The notes under the pieces are model-generated. The model ran no database searches. It worked only from the letters and a program-made list of their open reading frames with translations, and had not been told where the DNA came from. The translations under genes and the position numbers were made by a program. This document shows positions 53,062-61,209 of a stretch of DNA of 64,000 nucleotides, piece after piece; position 1 is the first letter of the stretch, and each line of letters opens with the position of its first letter. The stretch covers positions 186,001 through 250,000 of the forward strand of contig NZ_JADQDP010000004.1 of NCBI RefSeq assembly GCF_015694735.1, in the 5' to 3' direction. The stretch comes from Hymenobacter properus (GTDB lineage Bacteria; Bacteroidota; Bacteroidia; Cytophagales; Hymenobacteraceae).

Positions 53062-54483
53062 TTAGAAAATCTTACCCGGATTCAGAATCCCATGCGGGTC
53101 GAACACCTGCTTAATGCCACGCATGAGGTTGATATTGGCTTCTTTCAAGGCAATGCCGATGTAGCCTTTCTGCACCAAGCCGATGCCGTGTTCACCGGAA
53201 ATGGTGCCGCCCAGTTTCACGCAGAGCTCGAAAATCTCACTGATGGGTTGGCGAAGGCCCACATTCCACATTTCGTCGGAGAGCTCGCCGCGGATGATGT
53301 TGACGTGCAGATTGCCGTCGCCCGCGTGGCCGTAGCACACGCTCTTGAACCCATAGCGGGCCCCAATTTCCTTCACGCCTTTCAGCAGCGTGGGTAGTTC
53401 GGCGCGGGGCACCACGGTATCTTCTTCCTTATACACGGAATTGTAGCGTACCGAATTGCCGATGTTGCGACGAATCTTCCACAAGTCATCCTTCTGGGCG
53501 GCGGTGTCGGCCAGCAGAATTTCGCCCACGTCGTAGTGCTCCAGCACGCCGTACACCTGCTCGGCTTCCTTGTATAGCTCGTCCAAGTCCTGGCCATCCA
53601 ACTCGATGAGCAAGTGGGCCCGGATGTCCTCGGGTAGCGTGAGCGGGATTTTCAGGTAATCGGAAGACCAGGCGATGGCCTCGCGCTCCATAAACTCCAT
53701 GCCCGAGGGGATGATGCCGGCCCGGAACACGGCCGACACCGCGTCGGCCGCCTCTTCCTCCTTGCGGAAGGGCACCAGCATCAGAATGTTCTGCTTCGGG
53801 AAAGGCAGCAGCCGGAACACCACTTTGGTGATGATGCCCAGCGTACCTTCCGAGCCCACCATGAGCTGCGTCAGGTTGTAGCCCGTGGAGTTTTTGAGGG
53901 TATTGGCCGCCGTCCAGATGATGTCGCCGGTGGGCAGCACCACTTGCAGGTTCAGCACGTAGTCTTTGGTGGTGCCGTATTTTACGGCTTTGGGGCCGCC
54001 GCTGCTGTGGGCCAGGTTGCCGCCCAGCGAGCAACTGCCCTTGCTGGCCGGGTCGGGCGGGTAGAACAGGCCCACTTCCTTCACCGCATTCTGAAACACC
54101 TCGTTGATGACGCCGGGCTCCACGGTGGCCTGCAGGTTGCGCTCGTCAATTTCGAGAATTTTATTGAGCCGCTCGGTGCTCAGCACCACGCCGTGGTGGA
54201 TGGGCAGGGCGCCGCCGCTCAGGCCGGTGCCGGCGCCGCGGGGCGTTACGGGCAGGCGGTTTTCGTGGCAGAGGCGCATAATCTGGCCAATTTCCTCGGC
54301 CGAGCCGGGGCGCAGCACCACATCGGGCGCAAAGTGGAAGTCTTCGGTGTGGTCGCGGCCGTAGTCGGCGTAGGCATCGGCGGTGGCGGCGGCTTCGGCG
54401 CGCTGGGCCGTGAGCACGTGGGCAGGCCCCACGATGGCTTCGAAGGCGACCAATAATTCGGGGGTAAGGGCGTTGAAGGACAT
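53062..54483 (-). CDS. FAD-linked oxidase, GlcD / D-lactate dehydrogenase type
   Basis: The protein has 473 residues. This flavoprotein family oxidises 2-hydroxy acids such as glycolate or D-lactate. The FAD-binding PCMH domain has VTPRGAGTGLSGGALPIHHG at about 79-98 and VEPGVINEVFQNAVKEVGLF. SLGGNLAHSSGGPKAVKYGT and the C-terminal domain SVCYGHAGDGNLHVNIIR (the active-site His) are typical, as is GGTISGEHGIGLVQKGYI. It lacks the Fe-S subunit neighbours GlcE and GlcF, so it probably acts alone. It is divergent from the NlpC/P60 gene, with about 44 nt between starts. Confidence 0.93.
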   Translation of the reverse strand: MSFNALTPELLVAFEAIVGPAHVLTAQRAEAAATADAYADYGRDHTEDFHFAPDVVLRPGSAEEIGQIMRLCHENRLPVTPRGAGTGLSGGALPIHHGVVLSTERLNKILEIDERNLQATVEPGVINEVFQNAVKEVGLFYPPDPASKGSCSLGGNLAHSSGGPKAVKYGTTKDYVLNLQVVLPTGDIIWTAANTLKNSTGYNLTQLMVGSEGTLGIITKVVFRLLPFPKQNILMLVPFRKEEEAADAVSAVFRAGIIPSGMEFMEREAIAWSSDYLKIPLTLPEDIRAHLLIELDGQDLDELYKEAEQVYGVLEHYDVGEILLADTAAQKDDLWKIRRNIGNSVRYNSVYKEEDTVVPRAELPTLLKGVKEIGARYGFKSVCYGHAGDGNLHVNIIRGELSDEMWNVGLRQPISEIFELCVKLGGTISGEHGIGLVQKGYIGIALKEANINLMRGIKQVFDPHGILNPGKIF

Positions 54484-54513
54484 GAGCGGTTAAACGGAAC
54501 AGGCCGCACAAAC

Positions 54514-54521
54514 TATCTTTG
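54514..54521 (+). promoter_or_regulatory. Candidate -7 box of the NlpC/P60 gene, near-leaderless
   Basis: TATCTTTG matches TAnnTTTG and ends 7 nt before the ATG at 54528, so the transcript would start at or next to the start codon. The -33 element is weak. Confidence 0.4.
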
Positions 54522-54527
54522 CGGCCA

Positions 54528-55163
54528 ATGAGGAGGGCGACAACGAAGATACTACCGGTGCTGCTGCTGACTTTGCTAGGCTTGGCCAGCTGCCACCGCA
54601 AACTCAACTACCGCGACGGCCAATACCGCTCGGCCCGCGAAATGGTGCGGCTCAAAAAGGGCGGCCGCGCCGCCCCCACCCGCCCCGGCAACAAAGCAAA
54701 AGCGGTGGGCGTCAGCCCCAGCGGCGCCAAAACCAAAGTGGTGGTGAAGCGCCCGGCCCGCGTGGGCAGCGCCACCGGCACGCTAGCTTCGGTCATCGAA
54801 GCAGCCCGCTCCTACCAGGGCACACCCTACCTCTACGGCGGCACCACGCGCCTGGGCCTCGACTGCTCGGGGCTGCTGCAGCTCGCATTTGGCGAGGCCG
54901 GGGTGAGCATCCCACGCTCGTCGAACGAGCAGGCCGTGTGGGGCGACCCGGTGAAGACCACCGACCTGCAGCCCGGCGATTTAATTTTTTTTGGAGCCGC
55001 GCCCGGCAGCCGCACCATCACCCACGTGGGCATGGTGACGGTGGCCGATGAAGAAGGCATCGATTTTATACACGCTTCCACTTCCTTAGGCGTAGTGGAG
55101 AACAGCCTGGAGTCGGATTATTACCTCAGCCGGTTTATTCGGGCGGTACGGCCGCGTTTGTAA
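54528..55163 (+). CDS. NlpC/P60 peptidoglycan endopeptidase lipoprotein
   Basis: The protein has 211 residues. The signal peptide ends in lipobox LASC (Cys22). A basic, disordered stretch of about 60 residues follows. The NlpC/P60 domain begins at about 85: LDCSGLLQLAFGEAGVSIPR (Cys113), TITHVGMVTVAD (His166) and DFIHASTSLG (His182), the catalytic Cys-His-polar set. GDPVKTTDLQPGDLIFFG is typical. It should cut stem peptides in peptidoglycan from an outer- or inner-membrane anchor. The start is the ATG at 54528; a TTG 9 nt upstream is in the same frame. Confidence 0.93.
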   Translation: MRRATTKILPVLLLTLLGLASCHRKLNYRDGQYRSAREMVRLKKGGRAAPTRPGNKAKAVGVSPSGAKTKVVVKRPARVGSATGTLASVIEAARSYQGTPYLYGGTTRLGLDCSGLLQLAFGEAGVSIPRSSNEQAVWGDPVKTTDLQPGDLIFFGAAPGSRTITHVGMVTVADEEGIDFIHASTSLGVVENSLESDYYLSRFIRAVRPRL

Positions 55164-55234
55164 TATTCCGCCGCTACCTTTGTGGTCGTAATGGTCCGGT
55201 GTGTCCCATCGGAATAATGGTAAAACTCCCGTAA

Positions 55235-55264
55235 TATTGGCTCTTTCGGCTCGGTTGTACCTTT
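55235..55264 (+). promoter_or_regulatory. Candidate promoter of the TonB-dependent receptor
   Basis: ATTG at 55235-55238 and TACCTTTG at 55257-55264 are 18 nt apart, close to the TTTG-N19-TAnnTTTG layout. The predicted leader to the ATG at 55328 is about 57 nt. Confidence 0.5.
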
Positions 55265-55327
55265 GCCTTCGAATTGTGCCCTCACATTCATTTCACTTGT
55301 CCCACTGTTTCACCAACCCTTTTTTGT

Positions 55328-58300
55328 ATGAATAATTTACGATTACGCCACTTTTTCCTGCTGGCGCTGATGCTCCTCGGCGCGCACGCCGGCTGGAGCC
55401 AGGGCGCCACCACGGCAGCCATGAGCGGCCTGATTACGGACCAGACGGGCGCGGGCCTGCCCGGCGCCACGGTGATTGCCGTGCACACGCCTACTAACAC
55501 CCAGTACGTGGCCCCGACCAACGCAGACGGCCGCTTCAACATTCAGGGCATGCGCGTAGGCGGTCCCTACACGGTGAAAATTACTTTCGTGGGCTACCAG
55601 GACGTGAACCGCGGCGACATTTTCCTGTCGCTAGGCCAGAACCTGCGCCTCGACGTTCCCCTGAGCGCCTCGACCACGGAACTGACCGAGGTGACGGTGA
55701 GTGGCCGCCGCGACCCGGTTATCAATGCCGGCCGCACGGGGGCTGAAACCAACGTGAGCCGCGAACAGATTAACCAGCTGCCCACCCTCACCCGCTCGCT
55801 CAACGACTTTACCCGCCTCACCCCGCAGGCGGCCGGTGGTGGCAGCTCGTCGTTTGGCGGTGCCAACAACCGCTACAACAACATCACCATCGACGGCGCC
55901 GTGAACAACGACGTATTCGGCCTGGCGGCTTCGGGCACCCCCGGCGGCCAGTCGAACACCAACCCCATCGCCCTCGACGCCATTGACCAGATTCAGGTGG
56001 TGCTGGCGCCCTACGACGTGACTCTGGGCAACTTCACGGGTGCCGGCGTGAACGCCATCACCCGTTCGGGCACCAACGATTTGTCGGCTTCGATTTACGG
56101 TTTCGGCCGTAACCAGAACACCATCGGCAAAAGCGTGACCGAGCCCCGCACCAAAGCGGCCGACTTCTACAACTACCAGACCGGCTTCCGCGTGGGCGGC
56201 GCCGTGGTGAAGAACAAGCTGTTCTTCTTCCTGAACGGCGAAATTGCGCGCAACAGCACGCCGCTGGGCTTCCTACCGGGCAGCGCCGACTCGCGGGTGA
56301 AGGTGGAGGACCTGCAGCGCATTGCGGCAGCAGCCAACACCCCGCTCTACAACAACTACGACGTAGGGGCTTACGGCGACATCATTGCCCGCACCGAAAG
56401 CAACAAGATTTTCGCGCGTCTGGACTACAACATCTCCGAAAACAACACGCTTACGCTGCGTCACAACTACGTGAAAGCGTTTGACGACAACATCAGCCGG
56501 GCCGCCAACAACATCCGCTTCGGCAACAACGCCTACCGGTTCGACAACCTCACCAACAGCACGGTGGCCGAACTGAACTCCCGTTTTGCGGGCGGCTTCT
56601 CGAACAAGCTCATTCTGACCTACACGGCCATCCGCGATTCGCGCGGCGTGCCCGGCGCCCAAGGCCCCGCTTTCCGCATTGTGGACAACGGCAACACCTA
56701 TAACCTGGGCCAGGAAACCAGCTCGGTAGCCAACTACCTGAACCAAGACATCGTGGAATTGACCGACAACCTGACCAAGGCGTTCGGCAAGCACACCGTC
56801 ACCATCGGTACCCACAACGAAGGCTTCAAATTCCAAAACCTTTTCCTCAACAACGGGGCTGGCTTGTACACCTTCACGTCCATCGACAACTTCGTGAACG
56901 GCCGCGCTTCCAGCATCACGTCCAGCTACCCCACTTCCAACGGTGGTTTGGCGGAGTTCAAGGCAGCCCAGCTGGGTTTCTACGCCCAGGATGAATACAC
57001 GCCCATCGAGAACCTGCGCCTGACCTACGGCCTGCGTCTGGATGTGCCCTTGTTCCTGGACAAGCCGGGCGACAACACCGCCTTCAACACCTTTGTGGAT
57101 GCCAGCCGCCCCGGCTTTAGCAGCGACTACAAAACCACGAACACGCCCAACGGCCAACTGCTGTGGTCGCCCCGCCTGGGCTTCAACTGGGACGTGAACA
57201 ACGATGCCAAAGTGCAGCTGCGCGGTGGTACGGGCATCTTCTCGGGCCGTGTGCCTTTCGTGTGGATTTCGAATAGCTACACCAACAGCGGCCTGCTGCA
57301 AGGCGGTGTGAGCCAAACCGCTCCCACGACGCCGACCGTTACCTACCTGCCTTCTATTCCGCTCACGCCGGCTGCCATTCAGCAGGTATATACCTCGGCT
57401 CCCTACGCGCCGGTGTCCACTTCGCAGATTAACCTGACCGGCAAAGACTTCAAGCTGCCCCAGGTGTGGCGCTCGAACCTGGCCGTGGACTTCCGCCTGC
57501 CCGGCGACATCGTGGCAACGCTGGAAGGCGTTTACTCGAAGACGCTCAACGACATCTACTACAAAGACATCAACCTGACGGCTCCCGTTGGCCGTTTGGC
57601 CGGTCCGGACCAGCGCCCGGTTTACGCGCCTACCACGGCCGCCCGCCGCGTTGACGCCCGCTACACCAACGTGTACCTGCTCGACAACACCAACAAAGGC
57701 TACCGCTACAACGCCACGTTCCAGCTGCAGAAGCGCTTCCTCAACGGCCTCAACACCACGGCTGCTTACACCTACGGGGTGTCGAAGGAAGTCAACAGCG
57801 GCGCAAGCAGCACGGCCTCGTCTAACTTCGGCTTCAACCAGGTGCAGTACGACCCGAACAACCCCGAACTGGGCTACTCGCGCAACGACCAGCGTCACCG
57901 CGTAATCGGCAGCGCCGGCTACACCTTCCGCTACGCCAACGATGCACTGGCCACGACCCTGACGCTGTTCTACGAAGGCCGCTCGGGCCAGCCCCTAACC
58001 TACATCTACGGCCAGGGCCGTGACCTGAACAACGACGGCAACAACAGCAACGACCTGCTCTACATCCCCACCAACGTACGCGACCCCAACCAAATCAAGC
58101 TGGTGCCCAGTTCCGGCGACACGCGTACCGTGGCCCAGATTCAGGACCAACTGGATGCCTTCATTGAGAACGACCCCTACCTGCGCACGCACCGCGGCCA
58201 AGTAGCCGAGCGTTTTGCCGCCCGCCTGCCCTGGACGCACCAGATTGACGTGCGCGTGGCCCAAGACTTCAACTTCATGGCCGGTGGCAAAAAGAACAGC

Positions 58301-58537
58301 GTTCAAATCACTTTCGACATCCAGAACGTGGGCAACCTGCTCAACAACGAGTGGGGCCGTCAGTACTTCGTGAGCAACAACGCCGTGGAATTGCTGCGCC
58401 AGGAAACGACCGGTGCCAACGTGCAGCCGACCTTCTCGTTCCCCGCTACGTTTGCCACGACCAACCGCTCCTACGACTACGCGGCTTTCCTCTCGCGTTG
58501 GCAGGGCCAATTGGGCGTGCGCTACAGCTTCAACTAA
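55328..58537 (+). CDS. TonB-dependent receptor, Oar-like, with carboxypeptidase-regulatory domain
   Basis: This 1069-residue outer-membrane transporter has a signal peptide (MNNLRLRHFFLLALMLLGAH) ending before QGATT. An N-terminal carboxypeptidase-regulatory-like beta-sandwich of about 90 residues follows: ISGLITDQTG-like AMSGLITDQTGAGLPGATVI and DGRFNIQGMRVGGPYTVKIT. The plug domain has TRSLNDFTRLTPQAAGGGSS and FGGANNRYNNITIDGAVNND. The beta-barrel of about 22 strands ends YSFN, with aromatic C-terminus. The plug and barrel match Oar/OmpA-related TonB receptors of Bacteroidota and Myxococcota. No SusD-type partner follows, so the ligand is unknown and is unlikely to be a Sus-type glycan. Confidence 0.93.
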   Translation: MNNLRLRHFFLLALMLLGAHAGWSQGATTAAMSGLITDQTGAGLPGATVIAVHTPTNTQYVAPTNADGRFNIQGMRVGGPYTVKITFVGYQDVNRGDIFLSLGQNLRLDVPLSASTTELTEVTVSGRRDPVINAGRTGAETNVSREQINQLPTLTRSLNDFTRLTPQAAGGGSSSFGGANNRYNNITIDGAVNNDVFGLAASGTPGGQSNTNPIALDAIDQIQVVLAPYDVTLGNFTGAGVNAITRSGTNDLSASIYGFGRNQNTIGKSVTEPRTKAADFYNYQTGFRVGGAVVKNKLFFFLNGEIARNSTPLGFLPGSADSRVKVEDLQRIAAAANTPLYNNYDVGAYGDIIARTESNKIFARLDYNISENNTLTLRHNYVKAFDDNISRAANNIRFGNNAYRFDNLTNSTVAELNSRFAGGFSNKLILTYTAIRDSRGVPGAQGPAFRIVDNGNTYNLGQETSSVANYLNQDIVELTDNLTKAFGKHTVTIGTHNEGFKFQNLFLNNGAGLYTFTSIDNFVNGRASSITSSYPTSNGGLAEFKAAQLGFYAQDEYTPIENLRLTYGLRLDVPLFLDKPGDNTAFNTFVDASRPGFSSDYKTTNTPNGQLLWSPRLGFNWDVNNDAKVQLRGGTGIFSGRVPFVWISNSYTNSGLLQGGVSQTAPTTPTVTYLPSIPLTPAAIQQVYTSAPYAPVSTSQINLTGKDFKLPQVWRSNLAVDFRLPGDIVATLEGVYSKTLNDIYYKDINLTAPVGRLAGPDQRPVYAPTTAARRVDARYTNVYLLDNTNKGYRYNATFQLQKRFLNGLNTTAAYTYGVSKEVNSGASSTASSNFGFNQVQYDPNNPELGYSRNDQRHRVIGSAGYTFRYANDALATTLTLFYEGRSGQPLTYIYGQGRDLNNDGNNSNDLLYIPTNVRDPNQIKLVPSSGDTRTVAQIQDQLDAFIENDPYLRTHRGQVAERFAARLPWTHQIDVRVAQDFNFMAGGKKNSVQITFDIQNVGNLLNNEWGRQYFVSNNAVELLRQETTGANVQPTFSFPATFATTNRSYDYAAFLSRWQGQLGVRYSFN

Positions 58538-58563
58538 GCCTGCTGGCTTCGCATAGCTCCCGA

Positions 58564-58599
58564 AATAGGGCAGGAAGTAATTCCTGCCCTATTTTTTTG
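58564..58599 (+). terminator. Rho-independent terminator of the TonB-dependent receptor gene
   Basis: AATAGGGCAGGAA and TTCCTGCCCTATT form a 13-bp perfect stem with loop GTAA, followed by seven Ts, 26 nt after the stop codon. Confidence 0.93.
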
Positions 58600-58652
58600 T
58601 GACTGATTGTTTGGGCCTTGCGCAATTTCAACAAAAAAAGTGCGCCCAGGGC

Positions 58653-58682
58653 TTGCCAAACCGGCTGCGAGCCGTACTTTTG
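58653..58682 (+). promoter_or_regulatory. Promoter of the tRNA-Ala gene
   Basis: TTG at 58653-58655 and TACTTTTG at 58675-58682 are 19 nt apart, matching the Bacteroidota consensus, about 44 nt before the tRNA 5' end. This is the clearest promoter in the window. Confidence 0.6.
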
Positions 58683-58725
58683 TCGAACCAAAGCGCAATA
58701 GGCACGGCGGTAACAACAAAAATCA

Positions 58726-58799
<74 letters not shown>

Positions 58800-58814
58800 C
58801 TGATACACCCACAG

Positions 58815-58855
58815 ACAGGCAGTTGCGACTTTGGTTGCGGCTGCCTGTTTTGTTT
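58815..58855 (+). terminator. Terminator after tRNA-Ala
   Basis: ACAGGCAG and CTGCCTGT form a stem with an 18-nt interior that can pair weakly, followed by TTTTGTTTT. Confidence 0.7.
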
Positions 58856-59113
58856 TCAGGCGGTTGTGCTTTCCGTAGAAAAAGCAAAACCGGAAGTAAA
58901 ATTGGGAGGCAGGGCGGAATTGAGAATATTAGCAGCCAGCACGCCCATTCATTGCCAGCTTGCCGCAAAAGCCGGCCAAAGCAGGCGAAGCTTGCAAGCT
59001 TCTGCACGAGGCCTGGCTAGGGCGTGAGGGCAGCGCGGCGCACCGGCTGATTATAGAATAGGTTGGTAGGAATTTATCGGTTTATATTGAGCAGAAAATC
59101 AACCAACTGCTCA

Positions 59114-61051
59114 ATGCTAAAACGATTACGTATTCTGGTACTGCTTCTGCTGGCGGGCCTGGCTTTGTCGGAACGGGCGCAGGCCGCGCCGGGCGATACT
59201 ACCCGCGTCACCATTTTCAGCCAGCGCAAGCTCACGCACTACGGCTTTTACGATACTACGGCGGTGATGCCCGCGGCTGGTCGGCGCTACCGCAAGGTGT
59301 TGATGCACTACATTCTGGGCCGCTACCCCTGCCCGCCCGGCACGCAGTACTGCGGCTCCTGGGACTACACCACGCGCGTGATTTTGCAGCCGCCGGCCCA
59401 CGACACCCTGGAAATGGCCCGCATCATGACGCCCTATGCCACCGACTGGCTGGTCCGCAATAAAACCCACGATTACGTGGTGGACGTGACCGACTATGCG
59501 CCCCTGCTGGTGGGCAATCCCGGCTTCCGCTTCGACTACCAGGGCTACTCCTGGGGCTTTACGGTGACGGTGCGGCTCGACTTCATTGAGGGCACGCCGC
59601 CGCAGGACCCCGTGGACGTGCGCAACGTATATGATGGCACCTTCGCCTTCGGCCGCACCTCCGACCCCATCGAAGCCCACCTGCCGGCTCGCTCGCTGGT
59701 GGCCCCCTCGGCCGGCACCATTGCCCTCAAAAGCCTGATTTCGGGCCACGGCTCCGACCCCGCGGGCTGCGCCGAATTCTGCCGCAAGTTTTACCAGCTG
59801 CTGATAAATAACCAGTGGACCAGCACCACCTCGCTGTGGCGCGACGACTGCGGCAAGAACGAGGTGTACCCGCAAACCGGTACCTGGGTGTACGACCGCG
59901 GCAACTGGTGCCCCGGCGCGGTGGTGCGCCGCATTGTGCAGCCGCTCAACGGCCTGACCACGCCCGGCCAGCCCTTCACCCTCGACATCGACATGCAAAC
60001 CTACACGGCCAACAACCAGACGTCGGCTTCGGCCCAGTACATCTGGAGCAGCCAGCTGGTGACGTCGGGCGCCATTAATTTCCGGACCGATGCCTCGCTG
60101 GATGAAATCATTGCGCCGAACTCCAACGAGAACTATGTGCGCGAAAACCCGATTTGCGGCGGCCCGCAGGTGCGGCTGCGCAACCTGGGCAGCAACCGCC
60201 TTACGGCCGTGGCTATTGCCTACCGCGTGCAGGGCCGCGGCCCTACCCAAACCTACAACTGGACCGGCGACCTGGCCTACGGACGCGACACGCTAGTGGC
60301 GCTGCCGCCCCTGAGCACGCTGATGAACAACACCGCCGGCGGCCGCTTCCAGGCCTGGACGGCCTCGCCCAACGGCACCCGCGACCAGAACGCCTACAAC
60401 GACACGCTGACCACGCGCTTCGCGCCGTCGATTCAGCTGCCCGGCTCCATCACGGTGAACATGACCACCAACAACGCCCGCAACGGCCTCTGGAATGAAA
60501 CCAGCTGGCAAATTGTGGACGTGGCCGGCAACGTGGTGGCCCAGCGCGTGAATGCTGCCAGCAGCACCACCTTCAACGACAACGTGCGCTTGGTGCCGGG
60601 CTGCTATTCGCTGCGCCTCACCGACCTGGGCTGCGACGGTTTCTCGTGGTGGGCCTCGCCGGCCACCGTGGGCAGCATGCGCATCCTGAACTCGGCCGGC
60701 AGCGTGCTGAACACCATCAACGGCGACTTTGGCTGCGAGTACACGCTCAACTTCCAGGTGGCCGGCCCGTTGGCGAGCGCCGCAAATCAGAAACTGCTGA
60801 ACGCGCTGGACGTGTACCCCAACCCCAGCCACGACGGCCGTTTCACCTTCGACCTCAACCTGCCTAGCACGCAGGACGTGCAGCTGCGCGTGGTGGATGC
60901 CCTGGGCCGCCGCGTGTGGGCCCGTGCCCTGCCCCAGGTGAAAGCCACCGTGCAGCAGCTCGCCCTCGACGGCGTGGCCCCCGGCGTGTACGCCCTCGAG
61001 GTACGCCTGGCCGATGGCACCACGTTGAACCGCCGGCTGGTGATTGATTAG
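59114..61051 (+). CDS. Secreted PNGase F-like protein with type IX sorting domain
   Basis: The protein has 645 residues. The signal peptide ends about ALSERAQA. Residues 40-330 track peptide-N-glycosidase F: CGSWDYTTRVILQ, ITPY-like MTPYATDW, VVDVTDYAPLLVG, ISGHGSDPAGCAEFCRKFYQ and GTWVYDRGNWCPGAV. PNGase F catalysis uses Asp60 and Glu206; the equivalents here look like Asp84 (SWDY) and Glu221 (GCAEFC), both conserved. The counterpart of Glu118 is not clear. A second region with Gly/Asn-rich repeats follows, and the end is a Por secretion domain: LDVYPNPSHDGRFTFDLN, then GVYALEVRLADGTTLNRRLV. It should be exported by the Sec then type IX route to the surface. The start ATG at 59114 gives the signal peptide. 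Confidence 0.83.
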   Translation: MLKRLRILVLLLLAGLALSERAQAAPGDTTRVTIFSQRKLTHYGFYDTTAVMPAAGRRYRKVLMHYILGRYPCPPGTQYCGSWDYTTRVILQPPAHDTLEMARIMTPYATDWLVRNKTHDYVVDVTDYAPLLVGNPGFRFDYQGYSWGFTVTVRLDFIEGTPPQDPVDVRNVYDGTFAFGRTSDPIEAHLPARSLVAPSAGTIALKSLISGHGSDPAGCAEFCRKFYQLLINNQWTSTTSLWRDDCGKNEVYPQTGTWVYDRGNWCPGAVVRRIVQPLNGLTTPGQPFTLDIDMQTYTANNQTSASAQYIWSSQLVTSGAINFRTDASLDEIIAPNSNENYVRENPICGGPQVRLRNLGSNRLTAVAIAYRVQGRGPTQTYNWTGDLAYGRDTLVALPPLSTLMNNTAGGRFQAWTASPNGTRDQNAYNDTLTTRFAPSIQLPGSITVNMTTNNARNGLWNETSWQIVDVAGNVVAQRVNAASSTTFNDNVRLVPGCYSLRLTDLGCDGFSWWASPATVGSMRILNSAGSVLNTINGDFGCEYTLNFQVAGPLASAANQKLLNALDVYPNPSHDGRFTFDLNLPSTQDVQLRVVDALGRRVWARALPQVKATVQQLALDGVAPGVYALEVRLADGTTLNRRLVID

Positions 61052-61157
61052 GAAGTGGGAATTGGGAAGTGCGCTTCCCGATTCCTACTCCTTACTTACC
61101 GCTCTCCATTTCCTCTTACCCAATTCTCTCTTTCCATACCCTTCACACCTTAAATGC

Positions 61158-61189
61158 AAAAGCCCCCGCAGCGTGCTGCGGGGGCTTTT
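61158..61189. terminator. Bidirectional terminator between convergent secreted-protein genes
   Basis: AAAAGCCCCCGCAGC and GCTGCGGGGGCTTTT form a perfect 15-bp stem with a two-nt spacer (GT). A T-run follows on the plus strand, A-run on the other side serves the minus-strand gene. Confidence 0.92.
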
Positions 61190-61209
61190 TGTTGGTCGTA
61201 AGTAAGTAA

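Noticed and set aside
59041..59090. Promoter TTG-N17-TATATTG before the PNGase F-like gene
   Set aside because: Spacing is short and the -7 box lacks TTTG, so I did not list it as a feature.
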